Below are positions 1 through 5,997 of a DNA stretch of 9,116 bases, one piece after another. The notes beneath the pieces are model-generated. The model worked only from the letters and a program-made list of their open reading frames with translations. It did no database searches and was not told where the DNA came from. The position numbers were made by a program, and so were the translations under genes. The first letter of the stretch is position 1, and every line of letters starts with the position of its first letter. Source of the stretch: an uncultured Verrucomicrobiota bacterium (GTDB lineage Bacteria > Verrucomicrobiota > Verrucomicrobiia > Palsa-1439); contig CAIKBP010000076.1 of NCBI GenBank assembly GCA_903825695.1, positions 1-9,116 on the forward strand. The letters run 5' to 3'.

Positions 1-30
1 GCCGCCAAACAATCCGCCCAGTGCCGCCAT
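1..30 (-). CDS. Start of a divergent gene, first 10 codons only, product unknown
   Basis: Reading the minus strand from position 30 gives MAALGGLFGG, open to the window edge. The start at 30 is favoured by a perfect GGAGG Shine-Dalgarno (minus strand, positions 41-37) with a 6-nt spacer, and by a plausible promoter further upstream. An in-frame ATG at 60 would add ten residues (MVIRKTRRNG) but has no ribosome binding site in front of it. The small, glycine- and leucine-rich start could be a membrane segment or a flexible N-terminus. Too little is visible to name a family. The gene points away from the acylphosphatase/ABC operon, so the roughly 135 bp between them would be a shared divergent regulatory region. 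Confidence 0.5.
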   Translation of the reverse strand, partial: MAALGGLFGG

Positions 31-55
31 ACCGTTCCTCCGCGTTTTCCGTATA

Positions 56-84
56 ACCATACTCGCGACGGGACGCAAGCTCAA
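56..84 (-). promoter_or_regulatory. Candidate sigma-70-type promoter of the divergent gene
   Basis: On the minus strand, TTGAGC (84-79) and TATGGT (61-56) are separated by exactly 17 nt. Each matches four of six consensus bases (TTGACA, TATAAT). Initiation would fall near position 49, giving a leader of about 19 nt that contains the GGAGG site at 41-37. The fit of promoter, leader and ribosome binding site supports the short divergent gene call. The match itself is moderate and read by eye. Confidence 0.4.
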
Positions 85-133
85 TTCGGCGTGCCAGGAA
101 CATGGGTGCGCATGGGCAGAAGGGCATGGTTGC

Positions 134-162
134 TTGACCTCGCTGCATTTTCTCGGTAGTCT
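134..162 (+). promoter_or_regulatory. Weak candidate promoter for the acylphosphatase/ABC operon
   Basis: TTGACC at 134-139 is a good -35 hexamer (five of six). At a 17-nt spacing the -10 position holds TAGTCT (157-162), matching only three of six. If real, transcription would start around 165-170, almost on the candidate ATG at 165, which would make the mRNA leaderless or nearly so. No Shine-Dalgarno is seen before that ATG. This is a low-confidence reading. Confidence 0.2.
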
Positions 163-164
163 GC

Positions 165-213
165 ATGGCGTGACATCCGGCGGAAACAAGCGCACGTTTA
201 CTCCTCGGGCAGA
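165..213 (+). other. Out-of-frame N-terminus of the acylphosphatase gene
   Basis: In the frame of the acylphosphatase, codons 172-213 translate as DIRRKQAHVYSSGR, which is the normal first beta-strand of the family (compare the usual HVYxSGRVQGVGFR). No ATG, GTG or TTG occurs in this frame between the stop TAG at 157-159 and the GTG at 214. One base earlier an ATG at 165 opens ATG GCG TGA C. Skipping the T at 171 would give M-A-D-I-R-R-K-Q-A-H-V-Y, a normal family N-terminus. The cause could be a real frameshift mutation, a sequencing error, or +1 recoding at UGA. Confidence 0.6.
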
Positions 214-453
214 GTGCGGGGGATTGGGTTCCGTTACACGGCGCGGGAGGTGGCCTGCGGTTACGAGGTTACAGGATTTGTACGGAACCTGCCTGATGGC
301 CGTGTGGAGATGATAGTGGAAGGCGACGAAGAAGAGGTGAAAGCTTTCCTGGATGCAATCAAAGCGAGCCAATTGGGCAGCCACATTAGACAGACGGATG
401 TCGAGTGGCTTGAACCACGCAACGACGCCAAACAGTTTGAGATCCGGTTTTGA
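214..453 (+). CDS. acyP: Acylphosphatase (N-terminus displaced by an apparent 1-nt frameshift)
   Basis: Acylphosphatase is a small (about 90-residue) cytosolic enzyme that hydrolyses carboxyl-phosphate bonds such as acetyl- or carbamoyl-phosphate. The hallmark phosphate loop reads GRVRGIGFRYT across positions 208-240 and contains the substrate-binding Arg of GFR. The catalytic Asn lies in VRNLPDGRVE. The C-terminus FEIRF matches the usual F-x-I-R-Y/F ending. The usual Gln of GRVQG is Arg here. Coordinates give the longest intact ORF from GTG 214. That start would delete the first beta-strand and has no Shine-Dalgarno, so the true start probably lies near ATG 165 with one base out of frame. 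The stop codon TGA overlaps the Shine-Dalgarno of the ABC ATPase 13 nt downstream, so the two are probably co-transcribed. Family assignment is firm; whether an active enzyme is made is uncertain. Confidence 0.85.
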   Translation: MRGIGFRYTAREVACGYEVTGFVRNLPDGRVEMIVEGDEEEVKAFLDAIKASQLGSHIRQTDVEWLEPRNDAKQFEIRF

Positions 454-466
454 GGAGTGAAAATCG

Positions 467-1330
467 ATGGATGCAATCCGCACGGAGAATCTGACAAAGA
501 AATACGCACTTGGCTGGCGGCGAGGCAGGTTGCTGGCGCTTGATAAACTCAACTTGCATGTCCACGAGGGGGAGGTCTACGGCCTGCTCGGACCGAATGG
601 CTCGGGCAAGAGCACGACGTTGAAGCTGATCCTCGGATTGATTTCAATGACATCTGGTGAAGCGCGGGTATTCGATGTGCCGTGCGAGAAGGTGCAGTCG
701 CGGTTGCACGTCGGTTTTCTGCCGGAAAACCCGTACTTCTACAAGTATCTGACTGGCGCAGAAACGCTTGAGTTCTACGGGAGACTGTGCGGGATGAAAG
801 GCACGCACTTGAACAAGCGAATTGACGAATTGCTGGCGTTGGTGGGTTTGGCGCATGCACGCGACCGGAGACTGGCGGGATACTCCAAAGGCATGCTCCA
901 ACGCATCGGTCTGGCGCAGGCGTTGATTCATGATCCCAAGCTGCTGTTGCTCGACGAGCCGACTGCGGGTGTTGATCCGATTGGCAGCAAGGACATTCGG
1001 GATTTGATTCTGCGTCTGAAAGAAACGGGCAAGACCGTGCTGTTAAGTTCGCACCTGCTGGCACAGGTTCAGGACGTTTGCGACCGCATCGGTGTCCTGA
1101 ATCTCGGGAAGATGATCCTGGAGGGCCGGGTAGATCAATTGATCAGCGACCAGCGGCGCGTGAGCATCACGGTGCAAGGTTTGCCCGAGACGGCACGAGA
1201 GAAAGTTATGGAGACTGTGCGGGCCGCAGGCGGAGAGCTTGTATCAATCGAGCATCCGCAGACGACGCTGGAAGCACTGTTTTTGGAAGCCTTGAACAAA
1301 GATAAACGTGGAGCTGGAGAACATGACTGA
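467..1330 (+). CDS. ABC-2 type transporter ATP-binding protein
   Basis: This 287-residue cytoplasmic ATPase would drive an ABC-2 exporter with the permease that follows. Visible motifs in order are Walker A GPNGSGKST (residues 42-50), the Q-loop region FLPENPYFY (84-92, with Glu where many families have Gln), signature YSKGMLQR (139-146), Walker B LLLLDEPTAGVDP (159-171) and the H-loop His in LLSSHLL (His196). All catalytic residues are present. The C-terminal 75 residues form the small accessory domain common in the CcmA/NatA/GldA-like group. The start at ATG 467 is set by GAGGAG at 452-457, 9 nt upstream and overlapping the acylphosphatase stop. The end overlaps the permease start by 8 nt. 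The substrate cannot be told from sequence; multidrug, lipid-linked or peptide export are all possible. The gene symbol is left blank because no specific ortholog is recognisable. Confidence 0.93.
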   Translation: MDAIRTENLTKKYALGWRRGRLLALDKLNLHVHEGEVYGLLGPNGSGKSTTLKLILGLISMTSGEARVFDVPCEKVQSRLHVGFLPENPYFYKYLTGAETLEFYGRLCGMKGTHLNKRIDELLALVGLAHARDRRLAGYSKGMLQRIGLAQALIHDPKLLLLDEPTAGVDPIGSKDIRDLILRLKETGKTVLLSSHLLAQVQDVCDRIGVLNLGKMILEGRVDQLISDQRRVSITVQGLPETAREKVMETVRAAGGELVSIEHPQTTLEALFLEALNKDKRGAGEHD

Positions 1331-2234
1331 GCCGACACAAAAAAACATTGCGGCAGCGAAACCAAAAAAAGAGTGGGTCGGTTTTTCTGTGCGCCGCGTC
1401 GCGACGATCGGTGAGAACACGTTCACCGAAGCGGTGCGGCAGAAGGTGTACAATATTTTGATAGTCTTCGCGCTGGTCGTGATCGCAAGCGCCAGCTTCT
1501 TTTCGGAGTTCACATTCAGCGAGCAACTGAAATTCATAAAGGATTTCTGTCTGGGCGCGCTATCGGTGTTCGGCACCTTGATTGCCATCGTAGGCACGGC
1601 ACAGTTGTTGCCCAATGAGGTCGAGAACCGCACGATTTATACGATCCTGGCCAAGCCCGTGCGGAGGTTTGAGTTCCTGCTCGGCAAGTACATGGGCAGC
1701 GTGCTGTTGATTTTCGTGAGTCTTGTGATGATGTCGATAATGTTCAGCGCGGCGCTTGCCTTCAAGGAGCATCGCCTTGTGTCCGACGCCTCGCGCACGA
1801 TGGGGAACACATCCAGGGTCGAAGAAAAACAGGAATTGCAGCAACAGATCCAGCAAATCAGGTCCGAGGTCTTAGATCCCAACCTGGTGAAGGCGGTGTT
1901 GCTGATTTTCGCGAAACTTGCATTGTTGGCCGCCATCACGCTGCTAATTTCAACAGTCTCGACCTCGATGATTTTCAACGTCACGGTGGCGTTCATGGTC
2001 TTGATCATGGGGCACCTGGTAGGCACGGCCAGGGAAATGTGGAGTAGCAACACATGGGCAAAGTGGCTCCTGGCATTGATCCCAGACTTGGGATCGTTCA
2101 ATGTTGCTGACAATATCGTTCTGGGCAATGCCATTCCATGGATGCACGTCGGGGCAGTCGTGTTGTATGGACTGGTCTACACGGCTTGTACTGTGGCTGC
2201 CGCACATTTTGTATTTTCGGACCGGGAAATATAG
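1323..2234 (+). CDS. ABC-2 type transporter permease
   Basis: This 303-residue integral membrane protein is the likely channel partner of the upstream ATPase. Hydrophobic segments are visible at about residues 44-60, 77-96, 124-147, 190-212, 216-240 and 275-300, consistent with six helices. Between helices 1-2 and 3 lies NEVENRTIYTILAKPVRR (98-115), a conserved cytosolic stretch in NosY-like ABC-2 permeases. An unusual 40-residue hydrophilic insert after helix 3 (about 150-188) includes a Gln/Glu-rich predicted coiled coil, EEKQELQQQIQQIRSEV. I chose ATG 1323 (MTEPTQ) rather than GTG 1308 because a GGAG at 1310-1313 sits 9 nt before it and the resulting 8-nt overlap with the ATPase stop is typical of coupling. 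Confidence in the family is high; the substrate is unknown. Confidence 0.88.
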   Translation: MTEPTQKNIAAAKPKKEWVGFSVRRVATIGENTFTEAVRQKVYNILIVFALVVIASASFFSEFTFSEQLKFIKDFCLGALSVFGTLIAIVGTAQLLPNEVENRTIYTILAKPVRRFEFLLGKYMGSVLLIFVSLVMMSIMFSAALAFKEHRLVSDASRTMGNTSRVEEKQELQQQIQQIRSEVLDPNLVKAVLLIFAKLALLAAITLLISTVSTSMIFNVTVAFMVLIMGHLVGTAREMWSSNTWAKWLLALIPDLGSFNVADNIVLGNAIPWMHVGAVVLYGLVYTACTVAAAHFVFSDREI

Positions 2235-2240
2235 CAGAGC

Positions 2241-3047
2241 ATGCGCACGAGAATTATCGCTGTCCTGGTGCTGATCATTCCATCGTGGATCATGATTCCA
2301 CTGGAAGATCGGATTCAGTCGGAGAATGCTCGATTGAACTACGGCACGGTTCGTGTGACCCGCGAGATGCGGGATAGCATCGGACAGGGAATGGCGATTG
2401 CGTTATTGGCAGGATTCCGCGGTGTGGTAGCGGATTTTGTTTGGATCCAGAGCCAGGGATACTTTGAGAAGAGAGAATGGTTGCGTCAGTACCGCAACAT
2501 GGAGGCTGCAAGTCTGCTACAACCATTTTCAACGTTCTTTTGGAACATTGGCGCATGGCACATGGCCTGGAACATCGGGTACGCGGTGAGCGTCGATCCG
2601 GCCAATTTCACAAAGGCCGAGGGGATCAAACGCCAGCACGAATGGTGGAACAAGGCGCGGGATTTTCTACAACGAGGCATCGAAAATGTTCCGTCTCGTC
2701 CGGACCTGTATTATGCGATGGGGTGGCTATATTGGGAAAAATATAAGGACCCATGCAACGCCCAGACATACTTTCATGAGGCGCTCGAGGCTAAAGGCGC
2801 GCCCATGTCTTTGGATACCAGCTTTCTAGTCATCCGCCACATGGAAGCGCGCGCAATGGAGAAATGCGGCGATGTCATGGGAGCTTACGAGTACTGGAAA
2901 CAATTATGGTTCCAAGATCGCACCAAGGTGCCTGAAATGTGGGGTGTGGTTGAACGCGAAATCAAACGTCTCGAGGACGTGTTGAATATTCCCAATAACA
3001 AACGCGTGTTTCCTAAGAACCAATCAAAAACAACCTCAGTCTCATGA
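2241..3047 (+). CDS. Membrane-anchored TPR-like protein coupled to the ABC-2 exporter
   Basis: This 268-residue protein has no named function. Residues 4-21 form one hydrophobic segment (an uncleaved signal anchor is likely), placing the rest outside the cytoplasmic membrane. The next part carries aromatic-rich conserved-looking blocks: GFRGVVADFVWIQSQGYFEK (58-77) and LLQPFSTFFWNIGAWHMAWN (92-111). Residues 138-185 (KARDFLQRGIENVPSRPDLY, then an AMGWLYWEKY helix and a second helix) and about 198-230 look like degenerate tetratricopeptide repeats. From memory, similar GFRG-x-x-AD-x-x-W proteins occur beside ABC-2 genes in several phyla; this needs a search. It starts 6 nt after the permease and overlaps the next gene by ATGA, so it is translated with them. 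A periplasmic scaffold or substrate-delivery partner of the exporter is an inference only. Confidence 0.75.
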   Translation: MRTRIIAVLVLIIPSWIMIPLEDRIQSENARLNYGTVRVTREMRDSIGQGMAIALLAGFRGVVADFVWIQSQGYFEKREWLRQYRNMEAASLLQPFSTFFWNIGAWHMAWNIGYAVSVDPANFTKAEGIKRQHEWWNKARDFLQRGIENVPSRPDLYYAMGWLYWEKYKDPCNAQTYFHEALEAKGAPMSLDTSFLVIRHMEARAMEKCGDVMGAYEYWKQLWFQDRTKVPEMWGVVEREIKRLEDVLNIPNNKRVFPKNQSKTTSVS

Positions 3048-3769
3048 AATACGCGGTTCTCAGCGACATCCATGCGAATCTCGAGGCCTTGCAAGCGGCA
3101 TTGGCCGACGCGAAGGATCATGAATGCGCGCACTATGTCTGCCTCGGTGACGTGGTTGGCTACGGGCCAAATCCGCGCGAGTGTTTGAACATCATCCGCA
3201 GCCTGAATTGTCCCATCGTGATGGGCAATCACGATGAATATTCAGCCAATTCCTCCGAGTTGGTCGGGTTTAACCCGATGGCCGCCGAAGGGATCAAGTG
3301 GACACGCAATCAGCTTACGGACGACGACCGCGAGTGGCTCCGCCGCCTGAAGTACACGCGGATTGTCGATCCGTTCACCATCGTGCACGCAACGCTCGAT
3401 CTACCGGAGAAATGGGCCTACGTGTTTGACAAACTCTCAGCCGCAGCCAGCATCACCTACCAGCGCACTGCAATCTGTTTCTACGGTCACACCCATCTGC
3501 CCATGGCCTTCATCCGCAACGAGAAGGGCATCCAGGGTGGCATGTACAGCAAGATCAGAATAGATGTCGGCCGCAAATATTTCATCAACGCCGGTTCTAT
3601 CGGCCAGCCACGCGACCGAAACCCGAAATCTGCCTATGTCATCTTCGATCTGAACAATAACCTGATCGAACTCCGGCGCGTGGAGTACGATATCCCCGCC
3701 GTTCAGGCGAAGATTCGGGCCGCAAAATTGCCAGAATCCCTGGCCGACCGGCTAGCGGTCGGGCGCTGA
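3044..3769 (+). CDS. Calcineurin-like metallophosphoesterase (YfcE/ApaH-like)
   Basis: This 241-residue cytosolic protein has the complete dinuclear metal site of the calcineurin-like phosphoesterase superfamily: DIHAN (residues 8-12), GDVVGYGPNP (35-44), GNHDE (61-65), a His in IVHAT (His115) and GHTHLP (148-153). A C-terminal INAGSIGQPRD block follows, typical of the group often annotated as phosphodiesterase or diadenosine tetraphosphatase-like. Length is normal for single-domain members (about 240). These enzymes cleave phosphomono- or diesters using two metal ions; the substrate of this one cannot be read from sequence. The start ATG overlaps the stop of the TPR gene (ATGA), the usual mark of translational coupling. 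Base use shifts from G-rich to C-rich within this gene. It is the last member of the tight operon; a GC-rich 7-bp hairpin covers its final codons. Confidence 0.92.
   Translation: MKYAVLSDIHANLEALQAALADAKDHECAHYVCLGDVVGYGPNPRECLNIIRSLNCPIVMGNHDEYSANSSELVGFNPMAAEGIKWTRNQLTDDDREWLRRLKYTRIVDPFTIVHATLDLPEKWAYVFDKLSAAASITYQRTAICFYGHTHLPMAFIRNEKGIQGGMYSKIRIDVGRKYFINAGSIGQPRDRNPKSAYVIFDLNNNLIELRRVEYDIPAVQAKIRAAKLPESLADRLAVGR
3744..3762 (+). terminator. GC-rich hairpin at the end of the phosphoesterase gene
   Basis: CCGACCG (3744-3750) and CGGTCGG (3756-3762) form a perfect 7-bp stem around the 5-nt loop GCTAG. It lies within the last codons of the phosphoesterase, 4 nt before the stop codon. No U-run follows directly; T-rich sequence begins only about 40 nt later (3805-3811). 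It may be a weak terminator, a 3'-end protecting hairpin, or chance in GC-rich coding DNA. Confidence 0.25.
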
Positions 3770-3836
3770 GCTGAAAAGATGGAGCCGAAAGGCGGAAGAA
3801 TGCAGTTTTGCTTTTTACCTGCGGAGTTTTTGCTTC

Positions 3837-3864
3837 CATCCTTCGTCCTTCATCCTTCATCCTT
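3837..3864 (+). repeat. Heptanucleotide tandem repeat (CATCCTT)4
   Basis: Four head-to-tail 7-nt units: CATCCTT (3837-3843), CGTCCTT (3844-3850, one substitution), CATCCTT (3851-3857) and CATCCTT (3858-3864). The array ends 6 nt before the ATG of the heptosyltransferase and fills the place where a Shine-Dalgarno would be expected. The + strand is pyrimidine-rich there, so no ribosome binding site is possible within the array. Confidence 0.9.
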
Positions 3865-3870
3865 ATCTCG

Positions 3871-4845
3871 ATGCGCATCTTAATTATAAAACCAAGTTCT
3901 CTTGGCGACGTTGTGCATGCGCTGCCGACCGTCAACCTCATCCGCAAACACTTTCCCGATGCGCACATCTCCTGGCTCATCAATGACTCGCTCGTCTCGC
4001 TGCTCAAGCACTGTCCCGTTATCAACGACATCATCGCATTTCCCCGCCATGACTGGGCAAAAATCCCCGCACTAGTGCGACAACTTCGACTTGGCCGGTT
4101 CGACCTCGTCGTTGACCTGCAGGGATTACTCCGTAGTGGTCTGATGGCATGGACCACTGGAGCCCCGCGACGAGTAGGCCTCTCTGACGCCCGCGAAGGC
4201 GCGCGCCTGTTCTACAATGAAGTGGTCAAAGTGCCGCGCGTTCACGCCGTCGAACGGTACCTCCACGCCGCTCGTCACCTCGGCTGCAACGACGGTCCCG
4301 TCGAATTCCCGCTCGGCGCCTCCGACACCGACCGCAAACACGTGGACGAATTGCTCCGCCACTCAACACTCAACACCCAACACTCCTTGATCGCCATAAA
4401 TCCATCCGCCCGTTGGGAGATAAAACTGTGGGGTGTTGATAAATACCGGGCTTTGGCTGAGCGATTGCCACAGGGCCGGGTCGTTTTCACGGGGTCGGCC
4501 TCCGAGGCGGATTGGATTGGTCGCATGGCACAGGGATGCCCGAGTCTGGCCGGCAAAACCGATCTCGCTCAACTGGTTGAGCTCTACCGGCGCTGTGCGC
4601 TCGTTATCAGCAATGACAGTGGCCCAATGCACATTGCCACCGCCGTCGGTACACCCGTGGTCGCAATCTTTGGCCCGACCGATCCTGCACTGACGGGACC
4701 ATACCGCAGCCGGCACATTGTCCTGCGTGCAGGCATACCGTGTTCGCCGTGCATGAAAGATCATTGCACCCACAAACCGCATATGGAATGCATGACTGCC
4801 GTCCCGGTGGAACGAGTGCTGGCTGCGGCTAAACATTTCATTTAA
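3871..4845 (+). CDS. Lipopolysaccharide heptosyltransferase, GT9 family, WaaC-like
   Basis: Glycosyltransferase family 9 enzymes add ADP-heptose to the LPS inner core on the cytoplasmic face of the inner membrane. The N-terminus MRILIIKPSSLGDVVHALP matches the heptosyltransferase I pattern, with Asp13 at the position of the proposed catalytic base. The second Rossmann domain starts near residue 174 (IAINPSARWEIKLW), and the nucleotide-sugar site NDSGPMH (248-254) is followed by FGPTDP (267-272). Four C-terminal cysteines (291, 294, 299, 307) form a C-x2-C-x4-C-x7-C pattern seen in some GT9 proteins. I start at ATG 3871 (324 residues). The longer ORF from TTG 3808 would only translate the CATCCTT repeats into a sequence foreign to the family. 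No Shine-Dalgarno is visible. Codons 164-172 are an in-frame heptamer repeat between the two domains. The assignment to GT9 is firm; acceptor specificity is inferred. Confidence 0.9.
   Translation: MRILIIKPSSLGDVVHALPTVNLIRKHFPDAHISWLINDSLVSLLKHCPVINDIIAFPRHDWAKIPALVRQLRLGRFDLVVDLQGLLRSGLMAWTTGAPRRVGLSDAREGARLFYNEVVKVPRVHAVERYLHAARHLGCNDGPVEFPLGASDTDRKHVDELLRHSTLNTQHSLIAINPSARWEIKLWGVDKYRALAERLPQGRVVFTGSASEADWIGRMAQGCPSLAGKTDLAQLVELYRRCALVISNDSGPMHIATAVGTPVVAIFGPTDPALTGPYRSRHIVLRAGIPCSPCMKDHCTHKPHMECMTAVPVERVLAAAKHFI
4360..4387 (+). repeat. In-frame heptanucleotide repeat inside the heptosyltransferase
   Basis: Units CACTCAA (4360-4366), CACTCAA (4367-4373), CACCCAA (4374-4380) and a degenerate CACTCCT (4381-4387). 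Because 7 is not a multiple of 3, the units are read in successive frames and encode HSTLNTQHS (residues 164-172), a low-complexity linker between the two Rossmann domains. Three further units (21 nt) would keep the frame; one or two would break it. Confidence 0.85.
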
Positions 4846-4893
4846 CCACTGAGAACACGAAGCCTCCGGGTTCTTCGTGTGTTTCGTTGTGAA
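4842..4893 (+). repeat. Imperfect palindrome with 21-nt arms after the heptosyltransferase
   Basis: The left arm (4842-4862) and the reverse complement of the right arm (4873-4893) agree at 15 of 21 positions, rising to 17 when G-U pairs are allowed. The innermost 8 bp (ACACGAAG / CTTCGTGT) are perfect, around a 10-nt loop. The element includes the TAA stop of the heptosyltransferase. It could act as a transcription terminator, though there is no U-run, or be a dispersed palindromic repeat of the REP/MITE kind. Confidence 0.6.
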
Positions 4894-4956
4894 TAAATGT
4901 CTCCTAGGTTCAGCTTGCGTGCGCGGCATCGTTTCGCTACCGTGTCCGCCATCCAC

Positions 4957-5979
4957 ATGACGGAACTAGAACAACAACTTCAATCCGTCCGCAACGAAGC
5001 CGAGGCGGCTATCGCCGCATGCGTTGACCTCCAATCCCTCACGCGACTCAAAGCGAAGTACATCGGGCGTCAGGGTGCAGTCACCGCCGCTCTGGAAAAA
5101 CTCGGCAAGCTGCCAAAGGAAGACAAGCCGCGCATCGGCAAATTGGCCAATGAAGTGAAGAATGCGCTCACGACGGCATTCACCGCCAGACAGGATGAGT
5201 TGGAGGCGAAAGCAGCCGTAACCGGCCCCACGCTCGACCTGACATTGCCCGGCCGATGCCATCACATCGGCCATCTCCATCCGCTCACGCAAGTCTTCGA
5301 GCGCACCGTCGCCATTTTCCGCCGGATGGGGTTCGCCGTTGAAGACGGCCCCGAGATAGAGACCGAGTGGCATTGTTTCGACGCGCTGAACACGCCCGCT
5401 GATCATCCCGCACGCGACATTCAGGACACGCTTTATGTTGATCTGCCGCCACACGAGAAGTACGGGCGATATGTCATGCGGACGCATACCTCGCCCGTAC
5501 AAGTCCGCACTATGCTCAAGCAGAAACCGCCGATTCGCGTCGTGGTGCCGGGCCGGGTGTTCCGCCGCGACAATCCCGACGCTACGCACAGCTCGACGTT
5601 CCATCAGATTGAAGGTTTGTATGTGGACAAGAACGTCACAGTTGCCGACCTCAAAGGCACGGTCGAATTCTTCTTCAAGCAGTTGCTCTCGCCCGACACC
5701 AAGGTCCGGTTCCGTCCGCATTTCTTCCCGTACACCGAACCCAGCTTCGAGATTGACCTGTCGAGTCCGCACCTTGTCAGCCGTGGCAAGGAATGGCTCG
5801 AGGTCGCCGGCTGCGGCATGGTCGACCCCAACGTTTTCAAGGCCGTTGGTTATCCCGACGACGAATACACCGGCTGGGCATTCGGGTTCGGTATCGAACG
5901 CATCGCCATGGTCATGTGGTCCATCAACGATATTCGCCTCTTTACCGAAAACGACGTGCGATTTCTCGAACAGTTCTAA
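4957..5979 (+). CDS. pheS: Phenylalanine--tRNA ligase alpha subunit
   Basis: PheS is the catalytic subunit of the alpha2-beta2 cytosolic phenylalanyl-tRNA synthetase (EC 6.1.1.20), which charges tRNA-Phe. From ATG 4957 the product is 340 residues, close to the usual 330-350. The first 85 residues form the tRNA-binding coiled coil (including KAKYIGRQGAVTAALEKLG). The class II core follows: motif 1 around HPLTQVFERTVAIFRRMGF (108-126), motif 2 GRVFRRDNPDATHSSTFHQI (199-218) and motif 3 GWAFGFGIERIAM (near 306-318). I prefer ATG 4957 (MTELEQQLQ) over ATG 4897, whose extra 20 basic residues are not typical; neither start has a clear Shine-Dalgarno. The + strand is C-rich over G in this gene, unlike pheT. 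pheT normally follows at once, but here an unrelated gene intervenes. Confidence 0.96.
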   Translation: MTELEQQLQSVRNEAEAAIAACVDLQSLTRLKAKYIGRQGAVTAALEKLGKLPKEDKPRIGKLANEVKNALTTAFTARQDELEAKAAVTGPTLDLTLPGRCHHIGHLHPLTQVFERTVAIFRRMGFAVEDGPEIETEWHCFDALNTPADHPARDIQDTLYVDLPPHEKYGRYVMRTHTSPVQVRTMLKQKPPIRVVVPGRVFRRDNPDATHSSTFHQIEGLYVDKNVTVADLKGTVEFFFKQLLSPDTKVRFRPHFFPYTEPSFEIDLSSPHLVSRGKEWLEVAGCGMVDPNVFKAVGYPDDEYTGWAFGFGIERIAMVMWSINDIRLFTENDVRFLEQF

Positions 5980-5997
5980 AACACCAACGCACTGAAG

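Noticed and set aside
725..735. Glu instead of Gln in the ABC ATPase Q-loop region
   Set aside because: An LPE motif at this site is common in the ABC-2 ATPase group, so it is not evidence of inactivity.
467..3769. Possible gliding-motility (Gld) or Nos-type export system
   Set aside because: The ATPase and permease resemble these groups only at superfamily level; no GldG, NosD or NosF-specific partner genes are present.
3808..3870. Longer heptosyltransferase start at TTG 3808 with a hydrophobic N-terminus that mimics a signal peptide
   Set aside because: The extra residues are only the translation of the T-rich spacer and CATCCTT repeats. GT9 enzymes are cytoplasmic and begin at the MRILIIK strand, which coincides with ATG 3871.
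3837..4387. CRISPR-like repeats from the two heptamer arrays
   Set aside because: Units are 7 nt and contiguous with no spacers, so they are simple tandem repeats.
4865..4956. A Phe-rich frame (FFVCFVV) in the pheS leader near a hairpin, suggesting a phenylalanine attenuator
   Set aside because: The Phe codons have no ATG upstream in frame, the only nearby start (GTG 4877) follows two of the three Phe codons, and the hairpin has no U-run or alternative anti-terminator that I can see. The palindrome explains the hairpin better.
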